From contig JAEUKU010000019.1 of NCBI GenBank assembly GCA_016794075.1, forward strand, positions 1 to 9,299: 9,299 nucleotides of DNA. The letters run 5' to 3'. The position numbers and the translations under genes are program-made. Under the pieces are notes generated by a model that was not told where the DNA came from, made no database searches, and saw nothing but the letters and a program-made list of their open reading frames with translations. This document shows, one piece after another, positions 1 to 7,023 of the stretch (position 1 is the stretch's first letter; each line of letters starts with the position of its first letter). The DNA is from Rhodospirillaceae bacterium (GTDB taxonomy: Bacteria > Pseudomonadota > Alphaproteobacteria > Dongiales > Dongiaceae).

Positions 1-2
1 TC

Positions 3-662
3 GGCGTCTCGGACTTCGAAGGCGGGCGCGGCATGGCCGCCGTCTTCGTCTGGGGCCCGCTCGGCGGCCTGATCGGGCTGGGGCTCGGCATCTGGGGCGG
101 CCTGCGCTGGAGCCGCCGAAAGTCCGCCGCGGCGGGCGGGAAGCCGGCACCGAGCCATGCGCTGCGCAACACGCTGATCGCCCTCGGCGGCATCGTGGCG
201 CTGGGCGCCGCGATCCTCGCGGTGCAGTATTATTCCGTGCCGCACGAGCTGGAATACGAGGGCGCGCGGGCGAGCCTGGTCTACGAGCTGCGCGTGCCGC
301 AGGCCCAGGCCGCCTTGCTCGATCCGGCCGCGATCGAAATGTCGCTCGACACCGATCTCAACCAGATGCCGGGCGACTGGTCCGACGGGCCGGCGCGGAT
401 CGAGGATGGATGGGCGGTACTGTCGGGCGAGGTCGAGCTCTACTACCGCACCGCCAGCCGTCTGCTGGTCTTCCGGTTTCCGGGCGGCCGCGACCTGATC
501 TTCGACCCGCCTCTGCCGGCCAAGCCGGACCCGCTGCTGGCCTGGAGCGGCTGGCGCAAGCCGGACTTCATCGGACTGCCCGACCAGCCTCAGGCGGTGA
601 AGCCGGGGCCGGAGGAGCCATTCGAGCTGCGCTACCGGATACGTGTCTGGGGAACGGATTAG
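3..662 (+). CDS. Unrecognised two-helix membrane protein, 5' end outside window
   Basis: I do not recognise this protein. The first ATG is at 33, but the frame is open back to base 3 (reading GVSDFEGGRG before that Met) and no Shine-Dalgarno precedes 33, so the true start probably lies left of the window. Counting from the Met at 33, residues 5-26 form a glycine-rich transmembrane segment ending in RWSRRK. Residues 46-66 form a second segment (TLIALGGIVALGAAILAV). About 140 residues follow that look like a folded soluble domain rich in Trp, Pro and acidic residues, ending RYRIRVWGTD. With two helices and a basic loop between them, this is probably an inner-membrane protein whose C-terminal domain lies on one face. 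It converges with the tadG-like gene; only 36 nt separate the stops. No function can be assigned. Coding status is well supported by length, codon use and hydropathy. Confidence 0.75.
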   Translation, partial: GVSDFEGGRGMAAVFVWGPLGGLIGLGLGIWGGLRWSRRKSAAAGGKPAPSHALRNTLIALGGIVALGAAILAVQYYSVPHELEYEGARASLVYELRVPQAQAALLDPAAIEMSLDTDLNQMPGDWSDGPARIEDGWAVLSGEVELYYRTASRLLVFRFPGGRDLIFDPPLPAKPDPLLAWSGWRKPDFIGLPDQPQAVKPGPEEPFELRYRIRVWGTD

Positions 663-685
663 GCGGCGGCCCGCAGGCCGCCGCC
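662..685. terminator. GC hairpin between convergent genes
   Basis: A perfect 10-bp stem (GGCGGCGGCC, loop CGCA, GGCCGCCGCC) starts on the last base of the upstream stop codon and fills most of the 36-nt gap before the stop of the convergent tadG-like gene. Neither strand has a T-run after it, so it is not a canonical intrinsic terminator. It could block read-through in both directions or stabilise both 3' ends. Confidence 0.5.
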
Positions 686-698
686 AGATCCCATCAGG

Positions 699-2336
699 TT
701 ACTTGGAGACGCGCAGCTTGGAGAGCGAATCGCCGATCGCCTTGAAGGCGGAGGCCAGCGCGCCCTGCGAGGGCGAGAAGAAGTAGAAATCCTCCTCGCT
801 GGCGCAGGCCTTCATCAGGTTCTTCGCCGTGGTCGTCGAGCCGTTGCCGAACACGATCGTGTAGATGAGGATGCCCTGCGCCTTCATCGCGTTGCAGACG
901 GCCGTGGTCTTGGCATTCAGGCTCGCCTTCGCCGTGGTGGTGCTCGTTGTCGTGCCCAGATGGCCCTGATACAGATAGCCATAGGCCGTGAAGATCGAAT
1001 CCGACATGGTATTCTCGCCGTCGGTCATCAGGATCACCGCCTTCTGCGACAGCTTCTCCTCGTAGTCGAGCGGCAGGCTGTTGGCGTCCATCACGCCGCC
1101 CCAGTCGCCGCGCCATTGCGGCGAGATCAGGCGCCAGCCCCACACCGCGCCGACGTTGATGTGGGTGTTGCCGCGCGGATTGACCAGGTCGTCCACCGCG
1201 TCGATCAGGTCCTGCTTGACGTTGGTCAGCGTCGTGATCGGCATCGGCGGGCAGCCGCGGTTCGCCCACATGTCGTTGCTGGCGTTGACGAAGCTGTTGC
1301 CGCTCTGATGCCCCATCCAGTTGCTCGAGTTGCCGGGCGGGCTGGGCGTGTCGGTATTGGTATCGGGCACGAAATAGGTATCCCATTTCTGAACCGAGGG
1401 CGGATCGTCGGTGATGTCGCGGTCGTTCTCCCACCGCTCCATCACGCAGCCATTCCAGGCATGCTGGAAATACCAGCCCGGCTTGCTCGAATACATCCAG
1501 TCATTGACCAGGGTATGCGGATTGGTGCGCGTGCTGACATGGCCGCCGTTGGTCGGGCAGTAATCCATCGCCGGCTCGCCCGAATAATGGCTGTGCACCC
1601 AGTTGGCGTGGCTGTCCGGACCGATGCAATTGTCCTCGGCCGCCCGGTCGGCATAGTCCTCGAGCCAGTCGGTGCGCTCGGTGCCGATGTTCACCGATTG
1701 CGAGAACGGCACGATGCCGACCCAGAGATCGTCGACCTGGCTGTTGCTGCCGAACAGGATGCCGATCAGGTCCTTCGCCGCCGTGCGCAGCGCGGCGATC
1801 TTTTTCGTGGAATCCCACGGGCTGCCGCCGACCGCATCGTCCATCGAGCCGGTGACGTCGAGCACCAGGGAAACCTCGAGGCCCTTGGTCTCGCGGGTGA
1901 TTTCCGAGCGAGCCGAGACCTGCATGGACGTCTCGCCGAAAATGCGCATGAAGGTGGTCGGCAGGGTCGCTGTCGCGTCCAGCGTCACCAGGCTGTTGTC
2001 GTCCGACAGCTCGAGATTGAAGCTGGTGATCGTCGCCTCGATCGTTGCGCCGTTGAAGTTCGCATTCAGGTATTTCTCCGCCTCCGGCTTCAGATCGGCG
2101 GAATCCAGCGTCTGGCCAACCATGGCGCCGGCCGCCAGACCGGCGGAATCGAGGGACGCCTGCAGCTTCGACTGGGCGACCTGGCCGCGACCGACATCGA
2201 CGGCGACGCCGACGGCGCCGACCAGCGTGATCATGGCGACACCGACCAGCGGCGCGACCGAGCCGCGCTCGCAGGACCACAGACTGCGGAGCTCGCGCCC
2301 GAAGCGGCGGGCGCTGCCTAGGAATTGAGCGTGCAT
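699..2336 (-). CDS. TadG-like pilus-associated protein with von Willebrand A domain
   Basis: A 545-residue TadG-type protein of the Tad/Flp pilus system. Residues 26-47 (SVAPLVGVAMITLVGAVGVA) are the single N-terminal membrane anchor typical of TadG, preceded by a basic cytoplasmic stub. Unlike the two TadE-like proteins upstream, there is no Glu five residues after the Gly at 25, so prepilin-peptidase processing is not expected. A VWA domain starts near 153 with the MIDAS motif D160-V-T-G-S164; the later metal-site Asp is D439 in VILMTDGEN, and T391 is a plausible third ligand. A long Trp/Asn/Cys-rich stretch (about 215-375, cysteines at 237, 260, 297, 362) sits inside the VWA fold. The C-terminus SLSKLRVSK is typical of the family. 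The start at 2336 is chosen because GGGGGA precedes it, the anchor then falls where expected, and upstream extension gives only Arg-rich out-of-frame sequence from the previous gene. It overlaps that gene by 19 nt, so the two are probably translationally coupled. Confidence 0.93.
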   Translation of the reverse strand: MHAQFLGSARRFGRELRSLWSCERGSVAPLVGVAMITLVGAVGVAVDVGRGQVAQSKLQASLDSAGLAAGAMVGQTLDSADLKPEAEKYLNANFNGATIEATITSFNLELSDDNSLVTLDATATLPTTFMRIFGETSMQVSARSEITRETKGLEVSLVLDVTGSMDDAVGGSPWDSTKKIAALRTAAKDLIGILFGSNSQVDDLWVGIVPFSQSVNIGTERTDWLEDYADRAAEDNCIGPDSHANWVHSHYSGEPAMDYCPTNGGHVSTRTNPHTLVNDWMYSSKPGWYFQHAWNGCVMERWENDRDITDDPPSVQKWDTYFVPDTNTDTPSPPGNSSNWMGHQSGNSFVNASNDMWANRGCPPMPITTLTNVKQDLIDAVDDLVNPRGNTHINVGAVWGWRLISPQWRGDWGGVMDANSLPLDYEEKLSQKAVILMTDGENTMSDSIFTAYGYLYQGHLGTTTSTTTAKASLNAKTTAVCNAMKAQGILIYTIVFGNGSTTTAKNLMKACASEEDFYFFSPSQGALASAFKAIGDSLSKLRVSK

Positions 2337-2911
2337 GGATCCCCCGGCGTGTTGGTGAGCGCGCCCAGGCGCGGCTTGAACAGGGCCCGGCGGTAAATGA
2401 CCGCCTCGTCGAACATCAGGCCCGGCATGATCGGCGTGTATTTGTAGTAGATCTCCGCGACGATCACGTTGTCGCGCTCGGCCAGCGTCAGGCCGGGCGG
2501 CAGGACCGCGTCGTCGCCGGCTGCGCCGAGCTTGCTCAGCGCCTCGAACGAGCCCTCGACCTTGCATTGCCAGTTGACCACGGCGACGGTCTCGTCCTGC
2601 GGGACATAGACCGAGCTGATGAAGATGACGCCGTCATTGTTGAACTCGAACGGCTCCATGATGCGGTCGGTGGCGGCGACGATCTCCTCGAGACCGGCGG
2701 CGGTCACCGTCTGCGACTGGGTGACCACGTCGGCGATGGTGACCGCCAGCTTCTCGGCCTTCTGCGTCGACCAGATCTTGAAGGTCACCTCGGTGCAGCC
2801 GATGAAGGTGACGAGCAGCAGCGGCAGCAGCAGCGCGGCCTCGATCGCGGCGATGCCGTCGTCGTTGCGCCAGAGATCAAGTATTCGCCGGACGAGGATT
2901 GGTCGCTTCAT
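2318..2911 (-). CDS. TadE-like pseudopilin
   Basis: 197 residues. A short basic N-terminus (MKRPILVRRILDLWRND) leads into DDG-IAAIEAALLLPLLLVTF, a TadE-type segment. Gly19 followed by Glu24 (+5) fits the processing pattern recognised by the prepilin peptidase TadV on TadE/TadF pseudopilins, and residues 20-38 form the hydrophobic helix. The remaining ~155 residues would be extracytoplasmic, with two late cysteines (C116, C193) that could form a disulfide. The start at 2911 has GAGG eight nt upstream; that GAGG overlaps the TGA stop of the preceding gene, leaving a 10-nt gap. The 3' end overlaps the tadG-like start. By family knowledge it is a minor pilin needed for Flp pilus assembly; which TadE/TadF paralogue it is cannot be told from sequence alone. 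Confidence 0.9.
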   Translation of the reverse strand: MKRPILVRRILDLWRNDDGIAAIEAALLLPLLLVTFIGCTEVTFKIWSTQKAEKLAVTIADVVTQSQTVTAAGLEEIVAATDRIMEPFEFNNDGVIFISSVYVPQDETVAVVNWQCKVEGSFEALSKLGAAGDDAVLPPGLTLAERDNVIVAEIYYKYTPIMPGLMFDEAVIYRRALFKPRLGALTNTPGDPCTLNS

Positions 2912-2921
2912 GGGGTGATCC

Positions 2922-3536
2922 TCAATACGGCTCGTTCTTGACCACCGAATAGGCGGTCAGGTTGAAGATCCCGTCCTCGCCGAGCAGGCGGTTCATCAGC
3001 GGCGTCATGATCGTCCAGGGATAGGTGATGGTGTAGATGACGACGTTGTCGGCGCCACCGAAGCCGGTGCAGCCGTCGCAGAAATTGTCGCCGTCCTCGT
3101 CGGTCCATTCGCCGGGATCGGGCTCGCCGTCTGCATCGGCGTCGTTCCACGGCTCGGGCGCATCGACGTCGCCGAAATCGCTGTAGGCCTTGGCGACGAT
3201 GTTGAGCTTGTTCATGTCAATCAGCGGGCCAACGCGGCGCTCGATTTCCTCGCGGATGGTCTCCGACTGGTCGAGGCCCAGGTCGACGTCGACATAGCCG
3301 GTCTTCCCGAGGCGCGAGGACAGGTTGGTCGCCGCCTCAAGGCTGTTGCTGACCGTCATCGCCGCGCTGAATTCGAGGATGCCGACCATCATGTAGATGA
3401 CCGGGATGGCGACGAACACGAACTCGACCGCGGTGGCGCCGCTGGTGTCGCGCCAGAGATCGCGCAGCCGGCGCCAGCGCGAAGGGCTGCGCGACTGCGC
3501 GGACGATGCCTGATGTTCCTTGCGGCGTATCAACAT
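2922..3536 (-). CDS. TadE-like pseudopilin with acidic Ca2+-loop-like insert
   Basis: 204 residues, first gene of the Tad operon. An extended basic N-terminus (about 30 residues) precedes DTSG-ATAVEFVFVAIPVIYMMVG. Gly33 with Glu38-Phe39 at +5/+6 matches the TadV processing pattern, and residues 34-55 form the helix. Near the C-terminal third, residues 131-156 are strongly acidic: D132-x-D134-x-D136-G137-x-x-D140-x-x-E143 has EF-hand/dockerin loop spacing (with Pro at the usual hydrophobic position 8), followed by a degenerate second repeat D146-E-D-G-D-N-F-C-D154 and a C153/C156 pair. Then GGADNVVIYTITYPWTIMTPL resumes the conserved TadE C-terminal region. The start at 3536 is the only good ATG; its ribosome binding site is weak (GGGG about 10 nt upstream). 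A minor pilin role comes from family knowledge; calcium binding is inferred. Confidence 0.9.
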   Translation of the reverse strand: MLIRRKEHQASSAQSRSPSRWRRLRDLWRDTSGATAVEFVFVAIPVIYMMVGILEFSAAMTVSNSLEAATNLSSRLGKTGYVDVDLGLDQSETIREEIERRVGPLIDMNKLNIVAKAYSDFGDVDAPEPWNDADADGEPDPGEWTDEDGDNFCDGCTGFGGADNVVIYTITYPWTIMTPLMNRLLGEDGIFNLTAYSVVKNEPY

Positions 3537-3666
3537 GCTGATCGGACCCCGAGTCCTGATTGCATTGATCCCATCGGCCTGGGGAAATGCCCTCGCCCAG
3601 ATCGATAAAATTTTAAATTCTTTCGTGTTTGTAGGTACTTAGCGTCCTCATTTCTGCGCCTCACTC

Positions 3667-3682
3667 GTTAAGGAGGCGTTAA
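3667..3682 (-). promoter_or_regulatory. CtrA box upstream of the Tad operon
   Basis: Read on the minus strand this is TTAACGCCTCCTTAAC, a full match to the alphaproteobacterial CtrA consensus TTAA-N7-TTAAC. It lies about 131 nt upstream of the first tadE-like start. No equally good -10 hexamer follows at the ideal distance. The leader between box and gene (3600-3645) is unusually AT-rich, including a TTTAAAATTTTAT stretch. In Caulobacter, CtrA directly drives pilus genes, so activation by CtrA is a reasonable inference here. The adjacent gene on the other side (ABC transporter) ends towards this region, so the Tad operon is the only sensible target. Confidence 0.75.
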
Positions 3683-3805
3683 GAGAACGCAGCCGGCCGG
3701 GATGCCCCACACCGCAACGATTGAGGATTTTGGCAGCGGGACGGAAAGGTAAGGTTAAACCGGCGGAAAAATCCGCAAGCGGGCGGCCGGGCGGCGCCGG
3801 CGCGT

Positions 3806-5602
3806 TCAGGCTTCCGCGGCGGCGGGAAGCTGCGGCTGGTCGAATTGCAGGGCGGCCAGGTGGGCGTAGAGGCCCCCCGCGCGCATCAATTCGGCATGGG
3901 TGCCGATGGCGTCGATCCGGCCCTTGTCGAGCACCACGATGCGGTCCGCCTTCAGGATCGTCGCCAAGCGGTGGGCGATGACCAGGGTCGTGCGCTCCTT
4001 CATCACCTCGTCCAAAGCCGCCTGGACGATGCGCTCGGATTCCGCGTCGAGCGCGCTGGTCGCCTCGTCCAGCAGCAGCAGCGCCGGGTCGCGCAGGATG
4101 GCCCGCGCGATGGCGATGCGCTGGCGCTGGCCGCCCGACAGGCGCACGCCGCGCTCGCCGAGGAAGGTGTCGAGGCCCTGCGGCAGGCGGTCGAGGAAGT
4201 CCAGCGCATGGGCAGCCTTGGCCGCGGCGCGCACCTCGTCGTCGCCGGCATCGGGGCGGGCGTAGCGGATGTTGTCGCGGGCGCTGGCGGCGAAGACCGT
4301 CGGGTCCTGCGGCACCACGCCGATGGCGCCGCGCAGCTGCGCCGGGTCGAGATCGCGGATGTCGATGCCGTCGAAACGGATGGTGCCGGCATCCGGGTCG
4401 TAGAAGCGCAGCAGCAACTGCATGACCGTGGTCTTGCCGGCGCCGGAGGGGCCGACGATGGCCACCCGCTCGCCCGGCCGCACGTCGAGGGTGAAGTCGT
4501 CCAAAGCGGCGATGGTGGGCCGCGAGGGATAGCGGAAGGTGACGCGCTCGAATCCGACCGCGCCGCGCGGCGGGCGCGGCAGCGGCTTCGGCTGCCGCGG
4601 CGCCAGCACCACCGGCTTGGTGGCGAGCAACTCGCCGATCCGTTCCATGGCGCCGGCCGCGCGCTGCAGGTCGCCGATCACCTCGCTGACCGCGCCCAGC
4701 GCGCCGGCGAGCACGACGGCATAGAAGACGAAGGCGGAGAGCTGGCCGGCGCTGATCCGCCCCGCCACCACGTCGGCGCCGCCGACCCAGAGCACCACGC
4801 TGATCGAGCCGAAGACCAGCAGGATGACGATGCCGGTCAGCAGCGCGCGCCAGCGGATGCGGGTCAGCGCGGTGCGGAAGGCCTCTTCCGTGCGCTCGGC
4901 GAAGCGCCTGCGGTCGTGCGGCTCGTGGGCGAAGGCCTGCACCGTGCGGATGCCGTAGAGCGCCTCGCTCGCCTCGGCGCTGACATCGGCGACGCGGTCC
5001 TGGCTCTCGCGCGACAGCCGGCGCACCTTGCGGCCGAAGATGACGATCGGCGCCACCACCAGCGGCACCACCGCCAGCACCAGCAGCGTCAGCTTGGGCG
5101 AGGTGACGAACAGCATCACCATGCCGCCGATGATCAGCAGCGTGTTGCGCAGCGCGATGGAGACCGAGGAGCCGACCACCACCTGCAACAAGGTGGTGTC
5201 GGTGGTGAGGCGGGAAACGACCTCGCCGGTGCGGGTGATCTCGAAGAAACCCGGGCTCAGGCCGATGATGTGATCGAACACCGCCTTGCGGATATCGGCC
5301 ACCACGCGCTCGCCGACCCAGGACACCAGGTAGAAGCGCGCGAAGGTGCCGAATGCCAGCAGCACCGAGACGCCGAACAGGGTCAGCACCGCGCGATCGA
5401 GCAGGGCGGAATCGCCGGCGCCGAAGCCCTGGTCGATCAGCAGCCGCAGCCCGGCGCCCAGCGCCAGGGTGGTGCCGGCGGCGATCAGCAGCGCGAATGT
5501 CGCGCCGGCGATGTGCCAGCGATAGGGCAACGCGAAACGGAACAGCTGCAGCAGCTGGCGATAGTCGCGCGAGGCGTCGCGGTCGCTGGCGGTGCGGGCC
5601 AT
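3806..5602 (-). CDS. ABC half-transporter, MsbA/ATM-type exporter
   Basis: 598 residues with fused membrane and ATPase domains, so it should act as a dimer in the inner membrane. The N-terminal half (about 25-310) carries six hydrophobic segments with the exporter-type coupling region (ITRTGEVVSRLTTDT). The nucleotide-binding domain has Walker A GPSGAGKTT (384-392), Q-loop Gln432, signature LSGGQ (488-492), Walker B LLLLDE (508-513) and H-loop His544, all intact. It resembles the MsbA-related subfamily common in alphaproteobacteria next to rpmE; the substrate cannot be read from sequence (lipid, peptide, drug or thiol-linked export are all possible). The start at 5602 has no strong Shine-Dalgarno and lies 13 nt after the cyaY stop, so it is probably co-transcribed and possibly translated by re-initiation. 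The C-terminal tail (QPQLPAAAEA) is unstructured. Confidence 0.93.
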   Translation of the reverse strand: MARTASDRDASRDYRQLLQLFRFALPYRWHIAGATFALLIAAGTTLALGAGLRLLIDQGFGAGDSALLDRAVLTLFGVSVLLAFGTFARFYLVSWVGERVVADIRKAVFDHIIGLSPGFFEITRTGEVVSRLTTDTTLLQVVVGSSVSIALRNTLLIIGGMVMLFVTSPKLTLLVLAVVPLVVAPIVIFGRKVRRLSRESQDRVADVSAEASEALYGIRTVQAFAHEPHDRRRFAERTEEAFRTALTRIRWRALLTGIVILLVFGSISVVLWVGGADVVAGRISAGQLSAFVFYAVVLAGALGAVSEVIGDLQRAAGAMERIGELLATKPVVLAPRQPKPLPRPPRGAVGFERVTFRYPSRPTIAALDDFTLDVRPGERVAIVGPSGAGKTTVMQLLLRFYDPDAGTIRFDGIDIRDLDPAQLRGAIGVVPQDPTVFAASARDNIRYARPDAGDDEVRAAAKAAHALDFLDRLPQGLDTFLGERGVRLSGGQRQRIAIARAILRDPALLLLDEATSALDAESERIVQAALDEVMKERTTLVIAHRLATILKADRIVVLDKGRIDAIGTHAELMRAGGLYAHLAALQFDQPQLPAAAEA

Positions 5603-5615
5603 CGGAAACGCCGCG

Positions 5616-5954
5616 CTAGAGGGTCAGCCGGACGGCACGGCCCGAAGCCGCGCCGAGCTCGTCGGCCAGCAGCGCCGGAAAGGCCACCGGGCCCGCCGGC
5701 CCCGGCCGGGTCGAGGGCCAGTCGCCGCTTTCGGCGGCGGCGAAATGCCAGGCGCCGCTCCTGGGCGAGGACATCCAGATCTCGCGGTTGGGCGCGTGCC
5801 TGTTGACCACGTATTTGCCGCCGTCCGGCAGTTCGAGGGTCAGGATGCCGCCCTCCAGGTCGACCTCCAGCCAATCGCCCAGCTGGTCCTCGATCTGCTC
5901 GAACAGCTCCTCCAGGATCTGGCCGGCCCGGCGCTCGAAATCGACCTGGTTCAT
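5616..5954 (-). CDS. cyaY: Iron donor protein CyaY (bacterial frataxin)
   Basis: 112 residues, the usual frataxin size. The N-terminal helix is acidic (DFERRAGQILEELFEQIEDQLGDW, 5-28), the surface that binds iron in this family. The beta-sheet follows with the frataxin-type order GGILTLEL (35-42), GGKYVVNRHAPNREIWMSS (45-63) and SGAWHF (66-71). CyaY binds iron and modulates Fe-S cluster assembly by the Isc machinery in the cytoplasm. The start at 5954 is chosen because AGGTGA lies just upstream and the homologous fold begins there; the frame continues 49 codons further upstream without frataxin-like sequence. It is first in a two-gene unit with the ABC transporter and divergent from rpmE. A tentative minus-strand promoter lies at 6048-6075. 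The C-terminal tail (80-112) is Pro/Ala-rich and looser than in E. coli CyaY. Confidence 0.88.
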   Translation of the reverse strand: MNQVDFERRAGQILEELFEQIEDQLGDWLEVDLEGGILTLELPDGGKYVVNRHAPNREIWMSSPRSGAWHFAAAESGDWPSTRPGPAGPVAFPALLADELGAASGRAVRLTL

Positions 5955-6047
5955 GCTCACCTGGATATCCGCCGCGGCTGTCCGTGAAATGCCGGTCTGG
6001 CGCCGCCGGTTGCCGGCCGCCTCGCCCCGTCCTGCTCCGTCCCAGGG

Positions 6048-6075
6048 GATTAACGAATTCCGGGCGCGAAAACAA
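6048..6075 (-). promoter_or_regulatory. Possible cyaY promoter
   Basis: On the minus strand TTGTTT (6070-6075) and TTAATC (6048-6053) are separated by 16 nt, about 94 nt upstream of the cyaY start. The match to sigma70 consensus is moderate, and the AT-rich patch stands out in GC-rich surroundings. Tentative. Confidence 0.35.
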
Positions 6076-6136
6076 GGAGATGCCACATCGCCATCGGCCA
6101 CCCGGCGCCGCCCGGCCGGGGCAGCCGGCGGCCGGC

Positions 6137-6165
6137 TTGCATCGGCCGGGCCGCTTCGCTATAAC
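6137..6165 (+). promoter_or_regulatory. Sigma70-type promoter of rpmE
   Basis: TTGCAT (6137-6142), a 17-nt spacer and TATAAC (6160-6165) give a near-ideal housekeeping promoter in GC-rich sequence. Transcription should start near 6172, leaving a leader of about 20 nt with GAGGAG (6179-6184) eight nt before the ATG. Such a short leader leaves no room for an L31 riboregulator. Confidence 0.75.
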
Positions 6166-6192
6166 CCGCGCCGAAATCGAGGAGTTTTAGCC

Positions 6193-6420
6193 ATGAAGCC
6201 GAAGATCCACCCGGACTACCACGAGATCAACGTGGTGATGACCGACGGCACCAAGTTCACCACCCGCTCCACCTATGGGAAGCCGGGCGACACCATGCAC
6301 CTGGACATCGACCCGAAGTCGCATCCGGCCTGGACCGGCGTGCATCGCCTGATGGACAGCGGCGGCCAGCTCGCCAAGTTCAACAAGCGCTTCTCGGCGA
6401 TCGGCCTGAAGAAGAACTGA
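6193..6420 (+). CDS. rpmE: 50S ribosomal protein L31
   Basis: 75 residues, full length for the alphaproteobacterial form. It opens MKPKIHPDYHEINVVMTDGT, continues with TRSTYGKPGD and the family hallmark HPAWTG (52-57), and ends FNKRFSAIGLKKN. L31 sits on the central protuberance of the 50S subunit at the bridge to the 30S. The protein has no cysteine at all, so this is the zinc-independent (C-minus) type rather than the CxxC form. The start is fixed by GAGGAG eight nt upstream and by homology. It is a single-gene unit with its own promoter and an intrinsic terminator, divergent from cyaY and convergent with rcdA. Confidence 0.97.
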   Translation: MKPKIHPDYHEINVVMTDGTKFTTRSTYGKPGDTMHLDIDPKSHPAWTGVHRLMDSGGQLAKFNKRFSAIGLKKN

Positions 6421-6445
6421 GGTTCGGCTTCCGGCGCGAGATGCG

Positions 6446-6472
6446 AAAGGCCGCCCTTGAGGCGGCCTTTTT
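6446..6472 (+). terminator. Intrinsic terminator of rpmE
   Basis: A perfect 10-bp stem AAAGGCCGCC / GGCGGCCTTT with loop CTTGA, and five T in a row at its 3' side (6468-6472), 25 nt after the rpmE stop. The AAA on the 5' side gives a short T-run on the opposite strand, so it probably also stops rcdA transcription, whose stop codon is 19 nt away. Confidence 0.9.
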
Positions 6473-6491
6473 CATGCGCGGGTGGCGGCGG

Positions 6492-6962
6492 TCATTTCTC
6501 GAGCTTCGGCCCGATGCTGAGGCCCTTGCCGGGAAAGGTGAGCTCGTTCTGGCGCAGCTGGTCGGCGGCGCGGTGGGCGGCGAGCTCGTCGAGCCGGGCG
6601 ATGCGGCGATAGAGCGCGAAGGAGCGGCCGAGCAGGGCGCGCAATTCCTCCGGCAGGCTCGGATTGTCGTCGCCGTCGGCGTTGAGGCAGAGATCGCGGC
6701 CGCCGAGGCGGCGGTCGTCGCGCGTCGCTTCGACCAGCGTCATCTCGCCCGCATGCACCGCGCGATGCGTCAGGAGCCACGCCAGGACCTGGGTGAGGCG
6801 CGCCACCAGGCGCATGGATTCCATGCTGGCGGCGAGACCGGTTTCCACCGACATGCCTTTACGTTCGGATTCGGAGCGGTCGATGAGGTACCGGCGGGTT
6901 TCCGCCAGCAGAGCCATCGCCTCCATCATGGTGCGGTCGAAGAACTCTACTGTGGCGCTCAT
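6492..6962 (-). CDS. rcdA: Protease adaptor RcdA (DUF1465 family)
   Basis: 156 residues matching the DUF1465 family, which includes Caulobacter RcdA. The start MSATVEFFDRTMMEAMALL and the central helix MRLVARLTQVLAWLLTHRAVHAGEMT (50-75) are characteristic; the protein is predicted to be a helical bundle without membrane segments. In Caulobacter, RcdA bridges CpdR-primed ClpXP and PopA to deliver the cell-cycle regulator CtrA and other substrates for degradation at the pole. The C-terminal tail (about 138-156, LTFPGKGLSIGPKLEK) is likely flexible. The start at 6962 is the first in-frame ATG and fits the family; its Shine-Dalgarno is weak (CCGGGG directly upstream). Its promoter region carries a near-CtrA box. 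Convergent with rpmE, divergent from hsp20. Confidence 0.88.
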   Translation of the reverse strand: MSATVEFFDRTMMEAMALLAETRRYLIDRSESERKGMSVETGLAASMESMRLVARLTQVLAWLLTHRAVHAGEMTLVEATRDDRRLGGRDLCLNADGDDNPSLPEELRALLGRSFALYRRIARLDELAAHRAADQLRQNELTFPGKGLSIGPKLEK

Positions 6963-7023
6963 ACCCCGGTCCCGACTCGGTCATCGACGCGGCGGCCAGC
7001 GAGCCGCCGGGCCCCGTCCAACC

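Noticed and set aside
960..2321. 453-codon open frame on + antisense to the tadG-like gene
   Set aside because: Composition is an antisense artefact (Arg, His, Asp, Ala), with no ribosome binding site and no domain.
2337..2567. Upstream extension of the TadG-like protein by 77 residues
   Set aside because: The extension is Arg/Gly-rich off-frame sequence of the tadE-like gene; the start at 2336 has its own ribosome binding site and places the membrane anchor correctly.
3763..3776. Small hairpin GCGGA-AAAA-TCCGC downstream of the ABC transporter
   Set aside because: Only 5 bp and no T-run after the stem; too weak to call a terminator.
3845..5806. 653-codon open frame on + across the ABC transporter and cyaY
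   Set aside because: Gln/Asp/Gly/Arg/His-rich low-complexity translation typical of the antisense of GC-rich genes; the minus-strand proteins have intact motifs.
6048..6060. Isolated TTAA half-sites as CtrA boxes (also near 3755, 7765 and 8199)
   Set aside because: No second half-site at 7-nt spacing.
5955..6101. Upstream extension of CyaY by 49 residues
   Set aside because: No frataxin similarity in the extension; AGGTGA just before 5954 and the normal family length favour the shorter form.
6974..6978. GANTC (CcrM methylation) sites in promoter regions, such as GACTC here, GAGTC at 3551 and 7144, GACTC at 9263
   Set aside because: Other GANTC sites occur inside genes in this window, so enrichment at promoters cannot be claimed without a genome-wide count.
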